Positions 40,701 to 55,700 of a stretch of 64,000 nt of DNA are shown one piece after another. Each line of letters begins with the position of its first letter. Positions within the stretch are counted from its first letter, which is position 1. The notes beneath the pieces were generated by a model. It was not told the DNA's origin and made no database searches. It was given only the letters and a program-made list of their open reading frames with translations. Origin of the DNA: Symsagittifera roscoffensis (lineage: Eukaryota; Xenacoelomorpha; Acoela; Convolutidae); NCBI RefSeq assembly GCF_963678635.1, contig NC_087068.1, forward strand, positions 23,308,197 to 23,372,196, read 5' to 3'. The position numbers and the translations under genes are program-made.

Positions 40701-43700
40701 CATACAAAATTCAAGCGTTTTTTGAATTGCTTATGCTATCTTAAACTTCGTCAGTCTTAAATAACAGTCTTTTTTCGGGGAGAAAAACTCTGGATTTACT
40801 GGCGCTTTTAGCTTTCTCCTGACTGTGTTCAATCTGAATATCGTGGATGCAAGTTTTGAATTAGTTTTTTCAATTGTATTTTTTCAACTTCTCTTTTACA
40901 ATTGTTTACGCAAGGTTTTGACGCTTGCACAAACGAAGAGTGTTTGAAACTTCATCTTGATTTTTAAGAGTAATGAAAGAATGAGTATAGGTTTTGGTGA
41001 TTTTCTTGTGTTTTTTTTTTCAGGAAATTTGTTTACGCTCAGTTTTGATTTTTCGCGGGTTAACTTTTGATTTCCTTCTTAAAAGGAAGGAAAACTTCAC
41101 TATCGAACAGGAAAGATTGAAAGGTCACTGATTCGAAAATGGAATTTATTTATCAGATTTCCCAGGGGAAAAATACCTATTGATCCAGTTTTCTTTATTA
41201 GATAAATTTTATCAAAAAAGAACCAATCATAAAATTTTCGTGAAAATTAAAGGCAAAGAGCTTTAAGGGCATATATTTTTTCTTTAAAATTTAAAGGTTT
41301 TTTCAAGTCAGTTTTTTTTCTGTTTCCTTGCGTTCATTATATTTTTTCCAACTGTCAGTTATGTTCTATCCAATACCAAACTGGACGACTTTTTGTTGCG
41401 GTCGTTTTTTTTCATACAAATTCAGTTGCCGCAAACGTCAGGTAAGGTCAAGTGATAGATAGATATACATTTGAGTTGAGCTGCAATGTTAAATTCGGAA
41501 AATGTTCCATAATCGTGAGAAAGTGGTCTGAGGTTTTTTTGCTTTTCAGACCAATTGAGAGTTATGAATTGAATTGACGAGTTGCGTCTTTTTGCGGCAT
41601 TTACCCCAGTAAAAGTAGGTCTTGTATCGTGTTGATTAAAAGTTGTTAAGGAAATTAGCTAAAAAAGTCATTTTAGTTTTTGCTGTTTTTTCAAATTTGT
41701 TCTTTTTTATTTTCAATTTGTTTTTTATTACTAAAGTAGAAATGGCGCAAAGAAACGTGAATAAGTTTTAATTACGGATGTGGATTCTAATTTTTTTGAT
41801 TTAATAACTGTCAAGCATAAAAGGTTCTTAGAAATCGAAGAGCTTCATTTTTATGCATAAAAAACTAGAAAGATCTCAAATGTTTTTAAAATTTTTAACG
41901 GACTGTCGACCATGATTTTTTTTTTTTTTTTTTAGTTTCATATGTTCGCTCTGTTAGTTAATTGGAAGATAAATTATATTTTCAATTTTAAGTTTACAAA
42001 CGGCGCGAAAAAAAGTTGGCTAAAAATGACATTTGTTAATTTGACGTGCTTTGGATTTTTGGTTCAAAAAATATTTCTTAGATAGTCAATTTTTTGAGCA
42101 GTTAATTTTATGCACGTAGCAGCAGGATAGACATAGAAACTACCTAAGACGACTGGTGGTTAAGTCGATCTAGCTTTATTTTCCAAAACTATCAAATGAA
42201 AAAAGGCTTTCATTTTTTCAACTTCGTTTTTCCGTGTCAATGAACGAAATGAAGACCCTCATTTAGGTCGTATTTTTCTCAGAACTAAGAAGTTTGGTTA
42301 AGTTGTTTATCAAAAAATTTTCCATAATAAAAATTGATATATATATTTTTTGGAACTCGGAAGCTCAAGTTTTCTTTTGTTTGTTTAGTTTTTGGATCGT
42401 TAATCAGTGCCGGTGCAAGATCATTCTGATTTTTTTGTTCCGACCATTGAAAACTGGAAGTAACTTCTGTTTTCGTTTTTTTTTTTTTTCAACGCGAAAT
42501 CAGGTCCCCCAATAAATCATTGGAATGGCTTGACTGATATATCATATTGAAGCCCTTTCAGTTGTTACTCGAACTAACTTTAAAAAAATCAAAAATGTGT
42601 TGCAGTGTCGAATTTTTTTTGATGTAGTCTGATTTCGAGCAAAAGCCGAGATCGAGTAACGCTAGTTATATGGACATTGACTGTTTTTCTTAGACTTCTA
42701 AGCTAAAAACTTGATTTCATTTCGAAGAAAACTAGTTTTAGATGGTTTATTTAGCGCTTGAATTTCAGTTTTTTTTTTTTTTTTGTATTTATTCTTTGTA
42801 GTTTTTTTGAAGACAAATATTGTCGAATCACGCCACATACTAAAAACGCCACAAACTTTAAGAAAATGAAAAAACTATTTTCTTTTTTATCTACGATTAT
42901 GGTCGGAACATTCTGTCTTACTTGCACAGCAACCAGCTGTCCTTGAGTTCCGGATATTCATTGGAATGGGTTGCTTCATATATCATATTACAGCCCTTTC
43001 AGTCGTGATTCGAACGAGTTTTTCAAATTTCGAAAATAGTTTTCAGTGTCGAGAAAAACCGATTTGAAATTTTTCATTTTAGGTCTAATATCGAGCTGAT
43101 AAGTTTGTTAAAATAAGATTTGCCGGCTTACAATAGCTTATCTAAGCATAATTTAAGCTGTGAAAATTTAGTTTTACTATTAAAGTGAGTTTTTGATTTT
43201 TTTTTGCGCCATTTTTGGAAGCAAAAACTTCAAAAATTAATTAAAATCTGCAAAAAAATAGAAAAATAAAAATAGTTTTTCAATTTTTTTTTTGTTTTTC
43301 CAGTCATTTTTCTACAAAAACTGTTTTCCAATCGGCCAATTTGTCTACGACTGTCGATTATGCCTAATTTCTTTTTTTCGTTCAAATTTTTTTACCACAG
43401 AAAAAACGACACATGCTCGGAACATTGTATTTTTTAAGACCAGGCTCGGAACATTCTGTGCTATTTGCACGGTAACCGGCTATCCTTGTTTCCAATAGTT
43501 AAAACTTGAGAACATAAGCTTCGTTGATTTTTTTAACTATATCTTATTCGTTAGGGTAGCAAGTGGTGCTCGAGCTTGCCTCGTTCGTTTAATTTCGCTT
43601 TACATCTATGCCCTATAATGTAGCTCGATCAAATTTGGAAGCAAATCGATCAAATTTGGTTTATTTTTACTGCTTCGTCAGTTCGGTAATTCTTCTCCAA

Positions 43701-46700
43701 TCCATCGCTATCTGATTATTAGAAGCATATTATTTTGGAAATAGTCTGCTCAGTGAAAAAAGTTTATTTCAATTTCAGTATGCTGCAGTCTAGGTGGTTG
43801 GTGCCTTGCTGAATTTGTATACGTTTATGGTAATTTTTGTTAATTGTTTCAATTGAACTAATAACTCAACTGAAATTTGGCAATGTTCATTATTTCATCT
43901 ATACATCATAAATTGACTGATAGTTTAAGAGCGAAAGTTTAAATATCACGATCACAATCATCATCTGAAGTGGGCTCTTCTATCCTCAGTCTTCTTTTAT
44001 TCTGCACCAATAAGTAATACTGCTCAATAGTCTGAGGCATTCCTCGGTTCAGCGTCTCGACTTGGAAAAATACACATAGCACGAAAGATATGTAACCGCA
44101 CAGTGCGAAGAAACCGTAAGGAATGTAGTCTGATATAGATCCTGCCTGAATGACATAAGGTCCGATTATGGTTCCGATTCGAGCAGCACCGGAACAAATG
44201 GAAAGTCCTGTCGTTCGGAGCACAGTAGGAGATTGCTCGGGAATGTAGACGAAAAGTAAATCAAAAGCTCCCGTAGCTAAAAGTTTTCCGACCATAGCTA
44301 TAACTATGGACAAACTAGGCACGTATTGGTTTGTTATGGGGATACAAGTGCAAGCGATTGAGCATACTAAAAGGCAAAACAGAAGAGTCGGTTTGCGTCC
44401 AACGTAGTCCATAGATAGAACGACGAACCAAGCAGGCAGCTCTACAAGAGCTAGTAAGGCACTGTTGAAGTAAATGTTCCCGCTGATTGAAGAAACCCCA
44501 AACGCGAGTCCGAAATAAACCATACAGGAGGAGAAAAATGTGAACAAGTTCGTGAGCATAAGAAAGCAGCTGGACCGAGTTCCGAATAAAGCTTTGACGT
44601 TAGGCTTTTCTTTTTCTTCGATAGTTGTTGACGCCTTGATGACCTGAGGATCCAAAGTCGGAATGAGCTTTTCCGAGGCGTCGTAGTGGTAGCTAACGGG
44701 TGACGATGGTTCGGATCTGGAAACAAATATGTTACTCATTTCATCGGCTGAAGAGTCGTGTTGACTACCGTTTGTTATTGGACGATGGTCACTGTTCGTT
44801 TCACTGTGGATCATTCCGTGGAAATTCGTGCCGTTAATCCTGGAAACTTTTCTCATAACTTTCTCGCATTCATGAATGTGTCCGGTTTGGTAAAGCCATT
44901 TAGCGCTTTCAGGAAGAAAAAAGAAGATTAAAATAAGAACTAAGACTAAAAAACAGGTCATTGCACCTAGCTGAATCCGCCATGAGTCTCGTAAGAGATA
45001 GCCCATAAGAGCGGCCAGAGCTTCACCCAGACCAAAAACCACTGCCGTTGACATTCCGATTTTTCCGAATTTCTCTTTATCGACCCACTCGGCGACAAGA
45101 ATAAAGACGACACACGTCAGAGGATAATGAAACATGCCACAAACGAATCGCATGGCTATAAACTCGTAGATGTTTTGGATAAAAGGCAAAAGTGAAGATG
45201 CAATGCAGTAAATGAAGCAAGTGAATAAAGATACTGTTCTTCTTCCAAACATGTCAGCCAGGGTTCCCATGAATAAACAACTAAGCATGAATCCGGCCCA
45301 GAAGGCGGAATTGGCTGTGGATACCAACGTCGGACCATTTCCACAAGCGAGGTCAAAATCAGACACCATAGATGAAGGCGTTGATCTGTAAACATAATAC
45401 TCACAGCCATTGACACATTCATTGTCGAATTTAGTTATGTTCGCATCATCTAAAGTGTCGTTCACGCATTGAAAGTCGACATCAATTGCGACGAATACGG
45501 AAACGATTGAAGGCCAACCGATGTAGATTTGGACTATGACGCCGACTAGGATGATGATGAACTGAGCTCGTCCAAACATTCCGACTGTCTGGAGAGATTG
45601 TTCCAGAGGTGATTCCGCTTCCATGACTCTTAATCTGATGACAATTAGTTTAATGACGTATCAAATGGCGTGAACAATTTAGACGGGCGCGTAAGAATGG
45701 CCCAGCTTTTGTTTTAGCCTCTTGGCTACAAGGTCAGCTATATAAAAATAAGGAAAGAACTTCTCAAGTTGCGTTAATGCTGAAACTTCTTTGCTTGATT
45801 GTGTCTCATGTGAAGAATTTCAATATGAAGAGTGTCGAAAGAATTGAATTGTTACGTAACCTCAAAAGTGTTTGTTGCGTAATACAAAACCAACGAAGAG
45901 TACGTTGCTATTTTGCGCGTGCTCGAAATTTGAAGGTTGTCACTTCTTCAAAGCTTGGTTGCTCGTAAAGTACTCAGATTCTTTCGGTACCGAAGCTCCA
46001 TATTTATGTCCGACAAACTGGATTTAACTCCTCTGTTATCAAATCTTCTACTATCCAAAGTCGAACAAATTGTTTCATTTACTGTTCAATTGAATCATGT
46101 TTGCCAGTCGTGTCGTTGGTCAGAACAACCAGTTTGCTTTTCGTTTCAATTAGCTTTGACATATTGTTAAATAAGCAGAGTTCCGAAGTCCTAAATTGGC
46201 AAAAAGTTTCACTCAATGGTGGCATCCAGTTCTCAAATCTATCAAACTACCCTGAAATAAAAGTCATTTGGTTATGAAGGATTGAGTTTTTGTTTCATAA
46301 TTATTTGTTTCAAAACAATTTGAATGCAAGTTTCAAATTTGCGAGCTGTGAATCAGGCTTCCTAAAAAATCTATAAAGAGGTTGAAAATTTATCTAAAAA
46401 TTTTATCAATAACGATGGAAAAGTAAAGAACTTGCCAGTTGTCTTAAGCTATTTTTAAGAATAAGTCCACGTCCTATACTGCCAAGTTTGTGCTTTAGTA
46501 TCTCATTTCCCGCTGTATGGAACTCAGGGGGAAGTTCTAGCAGATTTACTGCACTATTCAGCTTTAATGATTGAAAGTTTAGGGTTGGATCTCTCCTCTG
46601 TTGGTCTGGAAGCACCAGTTTGAATTTACGAGCTACCTTACTACAGCAATTAAAAACTTATCAATTCCTGGAGGATGAACCGAAGGGAATTTAATCTCAT

Positions 46701-49700
46701 CGAGTGACTTAAAGAGTAGAGTCATTAAGACGTAGAGTGGGCATCAGTTAAAGAGCAGTTTGTATAAATACTCATTATCTAAAAGATAATTATCGAAAAA
46801 AGAATCTTAAAAAAGTTTCATTTCTTATCAAACATGAAAACATTTTGAGCGAGTATGTTGTTTTGAAAAACAAAATTGGGAGCTGAAGTTCACCTGCGTC
46901 AAAATTAAGTAGGATGTGAACATAATTCGTTTAACATCTCACTAAATCACCAACCAAATTACATGTCAATCGGATAACAAAATGTTTCTATCTTAATATT
47001 TGCTTGATCAAAATAAGTGCGAAGATTTGAGTATGCTTGGGAAATATCAAGTTGGTCCAATTCATGATAAAGGTTTTCGCTGCCATTAGCAGCGTCTTCA
47101 CTTTTGCAGGGAAACAAAGACCTGGAACTTATTTTGAGATGAATGTTCTGAATTGAAAGATTGCTTCTATGATTCATCAGCAATGATGTAATTTGAGGCA
47201 AAATGGAGTTGTCAATTTTGAGACTGATTTTTCGGAGACTCGTGAAATTGACCAATGGTTGAACTGATTTAAAATTGCGCAGTACTCCTAAAGTTAAAAC
47301 CTCAATCGAATCTGAGTTGATTGCTTGTAGGCTTTGAGGTAGAGTTGAGTCTGTGAAATATTTCACGATTGGATCGTGAATAAAATCAAAGTCGACGTCA
47401 ATTTCTAATCTTTTCAGTTTCCGGTTGTCGTTGTGCTGAATAAATTTCTTCAGACCGAGAGGAATTAACCCAATGATAGTGAGTGATTCAATAGCATGTA
47501 GAGGGGTTAGCGAGTCTGAAGTCTGGAGACTGTCCTTGTAAATTTCAAATTTGGGCTTTGTTTCGTATGGCGGAAAAGATCTGAACAAATAAAATACATT
47601 AAATACAATTCAGAAAAAAAAACAATGGGCGTTTATAAGTTGGATATTTTTTTGTGAAGAAACTTTGTGAACTTACCCATGGTCGGCAATACTGATTCTT
47701 TTCATTGTCGGACAATTCGATAAGAGCTCTGGAAGATTAATTGGCACAATATAACTCAATTCAATGTCCTGCAGACTAGTACAAAATGGGTTACCAGTTT
47801 CTAGTACGGTCGCGGTCGAACCCCACATGTCAAAGGTAGTCTGTTTGCGTCCCAGAAGTCGAAAGGTTTTCAAATAGGGGCAGCTTTGTAATATTCGAGA
47901 CGGATCTAGTAGTTGAAAAGGGCCATTGTCGTAATTAGCCGAAGCCTCAATTAGAAGACAAGTAAGTCGATCATGTATCTTCAAAAACTGAGGTAAATTA
48001 GCTTTGATGTCACATATTTGCGTGTCATCAACAGCTTTTAATTTTGCTAAATGTATTTCAACTGAACGTAATTTCCAATTTGGCTGCGCGGAAATCATTT
48101 TTTCACTTCTTTCAATGAGGCTGCGGAAATTAACTTTGGTAAGGTTGTGTCTTCCGAAACTATGGTTGGTGTATTTTTTCACGCCAACATCCAAATGTAG
48201 TTTCAAATAAGATGAACAAATTACTCGATTTATTGCTGAGTTGGTGAGAATTAAGTTGACGACGTCTTTCGGATGAAGATGATTGCAAATTGACTCGATT
48301 ACGCAAAATGGCAAATTCTGAAAATTTTCATCCATAGCGACCTGAAAAAATTCTGTTGAGAACGCACTAGAAATGTTGAGAGTACTAATGCAGGGGAATA
48401 AAAATGACACAGTTTTTTGCAACGCCTACGTAGCTTAGCGCAAATTATAGGCAGGCCGCAGGCCTTTATTCAATGGACTAAACGTGACGAGACGACTGTA
48501 ATGCAAGGAATATGAGCTATAATAACGTGTATTTTCTAAAAGATATTTTCGCTGTGGTTAAATTCAACTAAGTTGGTCCCGACTTGTGTTATATTCAGCT
48601 TAAGCTATGCAATGAACGATTTGGTGGTAATATGTGTGTATAAGCATAATCTAGACCGTCTTTCGATTCGTAGAGCAGACATGCTTGAATGTGGTACCAT
48701 TGTCGTTGCTAATGTATTTGGATTCAATCTCGTTGGAATTAGCTACTTAGCTCAAATGAATAAAAAATTACTAGATGACCAAGTAGGTACCTTGGTCATC
48801 AAAAAAATCTCCTTGGTCATCTAAAAGTTGATATGGGATTTGAATTTGTCAAGTTTGATAAAGTTTCTAGTGTTAATGATGAAAACCGACTATATGCAAA
48901 GGAATTAACCAGATTAGTCAATTGATGTGCAAGTAGCCCCGAAGTTTCGACAGCATTCATAAATTTCGGCTTATTGTTCCGACTTTCGTAACGAAAGTAA
49001 CGGAATATTTGTGCTCGGGTTGGTTTTTTTCTTCAGACAAATTTCGACTTTTTAAGTAGCCATTTTTGACGGAGTTTTTTATATCATTCAAAGGTTATTG
49101 TTGTCCTGAGCTCAAATTTAAAAGGATATTTCACCTGTGATCATATTTTGTAAAGTTATGGAGGTTTAAAGATTACCATTTCGGCCAATTTTGGACAATT
49201 AACGCGCGATTTATTTCGCGCTTTTAACACGCGTAAACGGAGATTTAATCCGTCTTAGAAATTGGTCGAAGGAAGCTAGTTTTCCATAAATGGTTTGTTA
49301 CTAGAAGCGAAAGCTATCACTTTGTTCTTAATATGGAATGTGGGGGGATGATTTTCACAAAAAAAAATTTAAAAAATTTTCATTTTAGTTTTTTTTAATA
49401 ATTAATTTTTCCACGTTATTCCTGCTCCATAGACCTTAAAAGGCAGTCGGAACATTCAGGGATTGGCATTGATACAAGCAGTTTTGTTTTTTTTTTCAAA
49501 TTATTTGAATTTGAACCTTAAGTTTCTAACTTAATCTTCAGAAACAGTATGATCATTTGTTTTTGAAATTTTGCCGCAAATCGCGGTAATTATCGTTCAT
49601 TATTCAGGAACTCAACTATCATAATTGTACCGTGTGTTGTTTCTGTGTGAGGAGAGATAAATAAGGAATCAGACAAAAGCTTAGAAAATTAGTGAATTAG

Positions 49701-52700
49701 GATTCATGTACTACCGTTGCATTCGAAAAAATGAATAACAACAAAAAGAAAATTAGAAGCTTTTTCGTAACAATTATTTTAACTTTTCTTGATGGAGGAA
49801 GCCCTAAATGAATCTAAAGTTAATTTTTTTCAAGGGTTAAACAAAAGTATTTCATATCATACCACATACTCGCTCGAAGTTAGACTAAAAAGCGAAAATT
49901 TCATACTTGTTTTTTTTCGACATTTAGAAAACTTTTAAAGAATTTTTAAATTTGTTCAAAGGGCTTAAATATGATACATCAATTGACTCACATTTTGAGG
50001 ATTTCTGTGGTTACTGATTTTTAGTGGGTAAAAACTGAAACAAAAAACAAGAGTAGAGGGTTGCGGTGCAAGTGGCAATGAATTTTTCGACCACAGTTGA
50101 GAGTATTTTCATTTTTTGTCAATTTTCGACTGTTTGTTGTGCGCGATATGGGAAAAGGATTTAAAAAGGAACGCTAGTCCCTAAGCCATTTAGTTTTGCC
50201 CTTAAATGATTACTTTTGTCTATCGAAAAGAATGGAAAGTGTAAGGGATTTGAATATCGAAACTAAAATAACGCGAGTGCTTAAGAGTAAATGAACGAAA
50301 TGATTTAAAGTTTTTTTAAGCCGTTTCTTTATACTTTTTAAAAATAGTTTAGCACATATAATTACTTAACGGCAAATAATACGAAAAAATGTGATTGGCT
50401 TCGTGAGTGATAATTTCATGGGTGGATTTTAATTTTAAGACGTGGAACTGGACTTTAAAATTATCTATTGATCCAGTTTTCTCAGGTTGGGAAAGTTTTA
50501 TTACACAAACGATCAGCTTAGTGTATTATTACGTGCCATCTTTTTTTCTAACCTAACTCGCAATCAAATTTTATTCTTATTTGAAAATTTCACTGTAGCA
50601 TTGGAAATTGCATAGCATCTGTTCTCTGCTTTACTTCTGGCTTGTGTTTCGTGTCTATTAAGCGTCAGTGGATGAGTGTTTAGTGTGTGAGACTCTTAAT
50701 CTCTAGATTTTAGGTTCAAATATCAGCCGTAGCCGATTTTTTTTTACTAATTCGAGGCTTATTTCTATTTTTTTCTTGTTGCACTTTTCACAGCTGCTTT
50801 TTGACGTGTTCTCGCTGGTTTTTGCGAATCGAAGCTTCGCATCTGTGTGAAAATTGTGGCGATAAGAGAGGTTTGCATGGAAATTCAAATAATTGTTTGC
50901 ACGTGATATATTTATCCTCCTAGGATGTTGAAAAAATTAAAAGAGTCATTTTTTGAGTTCATTGATGTTTTTCAACTTTGTTTGAAAAACGAAAATATGA
51001 GGCAGTATTTTTCTTAGAACTCGAATCAAAGCTGAAACGTCTTCATAATTATTAGAATCTTGATCAGTTTTCTCTGAGGTAGTCCAAATCAGCCGGAAAA
51101 AAATAACCCTACGCCATAGTTTCTTCTCACTTCGTTAAGTGGTCGGAACCTTAAAACTGTAGAGTAGGTCTTGTAAAAAATATTACAGTCAACATCAAAA
51201 TTGCTTATTCTGATTCGTTTTCATACGTTATTAGTGTCCATTTTTATGTTGATGGTCCATATTTACCTTGAACTCAATTTTGCAGCCAAATTGATATCTG
51301 TGATTGCTGTGATTCAAAGTGATTGCTGTCAAATAAGTCTATTTTTACGAGTAATTTTCGTTCAGTGTTTAACGAGTGTGGAAAGATTATGGTCGTTTTT
51401 TATTCTATACTTATCCTCTAACCAATTGCAACTAATTAAGTGTCAGTTAACGAAGTGTTTTGTCCATCATTCAGGTCATGAGATTGTTTTGTTTTTGCAC
51501 TCAGATTTTGTTTGTAGGGGTTTGAGTTGTTGTTTTTTATTAAGTGCAATCCAAATTCATTTGCTAAAACGAAGGCAAACTACGTTTTCCAATTACGGAA
51601 AAGGAACTGGAAGGAAAAAGTGAATGATTTTAAGTTGCAAAAAGGATTTTATATGTTAGATTTCTCACCGGAATGAAAATGTTAATTCTTGATCACATTT
51701 TTCAAATTGTGTTTATTTTATGAAAAAAGTGACAATCAAAAAATTTTCTTAAAATTTAAAGAGCTTCGATGTGATATTTTTTTTTCTCCGAATTTCGAAG
51801 ATTGAAAAATGCTCACGAAAAATTGTTTTTTTTTCCAGTTGATTTTCCAGTATTTTTGATTTTTTTTTAGATGTTACATTAGAGTTTTGGCGATTAGTTT
51901 GTTATATAAGGTTTTCAGGGGATATCTAAAATTTAAAACCTTTCAAGCTTGTTAAGCTTTCTCGAAAATATCGCTTTTTTCCTAAAAATGATAAAAATAT
52001 AGCTTTTTTCATCTTTCCAGTTGTTTAAGAGTCGGGAAACATCGTTCAGACTCTTGTATAGGCCGCGATGGTTTTTTTGCTTTTTTTTAGGTAAAAGTCG
52101 TAAAATTTGTTCACGCTTAATAGATTTTTCGCCTTTTGACTCTTGATTGTTTTTTAAGTACAGTTCACTTCCTTTGTTAAAAGGAAGGTAAATTCCACTA
52201 TCAAACAGCTAAAAGGTGACGAAAAACTTGATCGACTTCTAATTTCCAAAATAGAATTTAATGAACAGATTAACCAGCGAAATTAAAAATTTTTTTCGAT
52301 CCAGTTTTCTCGAATTCGGTTGATTATGTCAAGCATAAATTGTTTTAGAAATTCTAAGAAAGGGCTTTTAGGCCATTTATTGTCTTCGAAAGTTTTTTTT
52401 TTCGTAAAACAAGTCAGTATATTTTTTGTTTCTTTGTGTTCATTGTTTCCTTTCTAACTGTTTGTTGGCTATATTTTCAAAAATAACATAAAATTTTTAT
52501 TGTGTTTTAAAGTGATAATAAAAAGTTGGTCCGAAATAATTTCACCAAAACTATTTATTATGCTCCACTCAATGGGGCCTCAACTTTGTTTTGGATCTGT
52601 TTCACCTCCTTAGTGTGTGCCAACTGCTGATATTCCTCGATTGTTGTAATATACGGCTTATCTTTTGTCTCTACTCCAACTAAGAACACTGAAATGCAAG

Positions 52701-55700
52701 TTATCAATCCGCTGACTGCAAAAATAATAAACGGCACTGAATTGTAAGGACCGGCCTTGATTTCGATAATGAAAGGGGCACAAATTGAAGCGATACGAGC
52801 TGCCGCTGAACAAAATGTTATGCCGGTTGTCCTCAAAACAGTAGGCAGTTGTTCAGGCGTGTAGACGTAAAGAGAATCAAAAGCTCCGGTTGATAAAAAC
52901 TTTCCAAGCACTGCAAACGCGATCTGAAGGTTACCGTTTAGTAAAGGTGCTGTAAAGGGAAGTATGGCACAGGCTATTGAGCAGATGAATAAGGATATAT
53001 AGAATGTGCGAAGTCGGCCGAATTTGTCCATGGCAAGGCAAACAAACCAAGCTGGTATTTCAGTAAACGTTAACAGAATAGCATTAAGATAAAAGTCACC
53101 CCCAATATTCTGCACGTCGTAAGTTAGTCCGTAGTACACCAATGAAGCCGAGAACCACGATAAAGCACCACTCAAAGTTAATAGGGCGCTAGGAACTGTT
53201 TTGAAAAGATCTAAAAGTGATGGTGTTGTTGGTAATCTGACATCGGAATCAGATTCATCGCTTGTAGCCTCAATGAGGTTTTGAGTGCTCGAACTTGTCT
53301 CGCTGTTTTGGAAGTTGTTGGCGAGATTTTCATCAGTGTCGTAAAGATGAATTGTCAACGGATCTCTGTTATTGATTTTGGCGATTTTCTTCAATACTTC
53401 TTCTGCCCTTGCGTACTTTTTCTGCGAATGTAGCCAACGCGCGCTTTCTGGCATGAAAAAGAAATGCAATACAGCATAAACATATCCAGGAACCGCTAAG
53501 ACGGCAAATTGCAGATGCCAGGATCCTTGGATGAAGTAGCCGCAAAGAATACAAGAAAACTCACCGAGCACAAATGAAATCATAATTGTCAAACCCATCT
53601 TGGAAAGAATTTTTTTGTCTGCTGATTCCGCGAAAATTATGTAATCGATACTAGTGGTTAAAGTGCCGAAACCAGCTACGAATCGCAAGCCTATGTAGAG
53701 GTATATGTTGTGAGTGAAAATTATCCCAGTTGTGCTTAAACACTGGATAATAATTAGGAAAAAAGCGACATTTTTGCGTCCATATTTGTCACAAAGATAG
53801 CCGCTTACGAAGCACGAAATGAAGCATGCAATAAAATAGATAGAATTTGAAAAAGCTACCAAAAATGTGTCGCTCCCACATGCTAAGTTGAATTCAGAAA
53901 CAATTGAATCGGGCTTCGATTTGTAAACGTACTGACTACAGTGGTCGACACATATTTGGTCGAACTCGGATCCATTGCTTTCAAAGACTTCGGAGAGTTT
54001 CATCGTCTGCAAATTGGAATATAAGTCAACTAGATTGACCTTGGAATTGTTTCGAGAGTCAATACAGTAAAAATCAACTTTTCGAGTTGAAAAGACGGGA
54101 ATATATGTTTGCCAACCGCTATAACCCATAATGTACAAGTTCATAAACACGAGAATCCATTGTGCTTTTCCGAAACTTCCAGCCGCCTCTAAATTAGACT
54201 CGAAGTCGCCTTTGCTCATTTTTTGCCAAGAAAAATTATTCTTTGAGTTGGATTCTAACTTTCAATCGCCTCGAGTTTGAGTGGAATTTTGCTGAGTTGT
54301 AGAAAAATTGATGCTGGCTGACCTGATAAGTTGAATTGCTGGTATGATGTAATAGTTTTAAGCCTGTATAAATACCATAATAGCTTCTGCTTTAGTGTAG
54401 TTCGAGTCCAATTCTATCAGTTTAACAGCAAGAAAGATTGTGCAAATTTATATGAGCTTTGGGCTGTTTAAATAGTATTATTTGTAATGACTAGAAATGA
54501 GTGAAACAAGATTCTGTTCGTAAAAAACTTCTGCAGGTTCGCAAGTTTTTTCATTTCTTTTCAATTCAATCATTTGATCAGCTTTGCTACAAGTCCACAG
54601 CTATATCTATTTATAAATAATTTGTGTTTATTCTTGTGAGACCTATCTTGTCATGTTTAAGCTATATGGTCTGGCTAATTTAGCATGTTAGCAGTAGCAT
54701 TATGTAAATTTGAACATAGCCCATTGAGTACGTTGCTTTGAAAGTTATTGTTCCGATCATTGAAAATCGGGAGGAACTTCATATTCGTCTATTTTAGTGT
54801 TTTTTTCTTTTTTTTTTACCACGCGAAATCAAGTACCACAAATAATCATCGGAACGGGTCAAGTCATATATCATATTTTAGCTCTTTCGAACATTTAATT
54901 TTCAAAAAAATTGTCCCGGTATTGACAAAAACAAGTTTAAAATTTTTGATTTTTAATGTATGTACGAGAGAATAAAGCGAGCGCGACCAGGCTTACAATA
55001 GTTTATTTATGCTTACTTTACAGGGTTGGCTTTTTAACACCCTCACAAGATTTTTAACAGTTTTTAACGTTAAAAATGTTAAAAAACGTTAAAAAACAGG
55101 GTTAAAAATTGAATTCAGTTCAAACAAATCATTCAATGATTTATCAAAAATAGTGCTCTTTTTTGAGAGCGCGTAGCACGAAAGCGAGTTTCGCAGCCTC
55201 ATTCTCAGTTGGTTGCAGTATAATTCTCAGCTTGCAACGAACAACTATTTGATTGGATGTGCATGTGATCAATTCGGCGTTACTGAGAAAACAAATAAAA
55301 GCCAATTCCGAGCAAATGTTTTGGAGCTGTATTGCAAAAACTACTTCGTTTAAATATAAAATGTTAAAAAAGTTAAAATCTCGATGTTTTTAACGTTAAA
55401 AAACAGTGTTAATTAACATGGTGTTAATTAACAAGCCAACCCTGTTACTTTAAGCCGTGAAAAATAATTTCAATCGATTTTTTAGCGCCATTGTGGTAAC
55501 CAAAAACTTGTAAAAAATTTTCTGCAAAAAAAATTAAAGATTTTTTTTGATTGTTTACATAATTTTCTTTGTTTTTTTTCGGTCATTTTTGTATAGAAAC
55601 TGGTGTCCAGGGTGCCTTTTTACTATAAATGTCGAATATGCCTAAGGTTTATTTTTTCCTTCAGATCCTTTATCACACCACGCAGAAAAAACGCTACTAC

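Larger units (their letters stand above)
37545..43938 (+). other. Intron 5 of Ena/VASP, between transporter genes 1 and 2
   Basis: About 6.4 kb contain no gene. It holds degenerate dispersed repeats (about 37830-38340, 40970-41300), one ~165-bp unit (38700-38990), a TCGCAAGTGATGCGAAGC motif at 39092-39109, an inverted hairpin-family fragment (40490-40690), and two hairpin-family copies (42437-42945, 42950-43495). Long T runs are frequent. Confidence 0.65.

Noticed and set aside
45738-45749. TATA box for transporter gene 2
   Set aside because: The TATATAAAAATA sequence reads on the plus strand, away from the minus-strand gene; no start site supports it.
46406-46615. 69-codon minus-strand frame downstream of the F-box gene
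   Set aside because: It shows no domain and no splice link to the F-box gene, whose stop at 46959 is upstream of it.
48573-48824. 83-codon plus-strand frame
   Set aside because: It contains a short repeated segment, has no known motif, and lies in intronic DNA.
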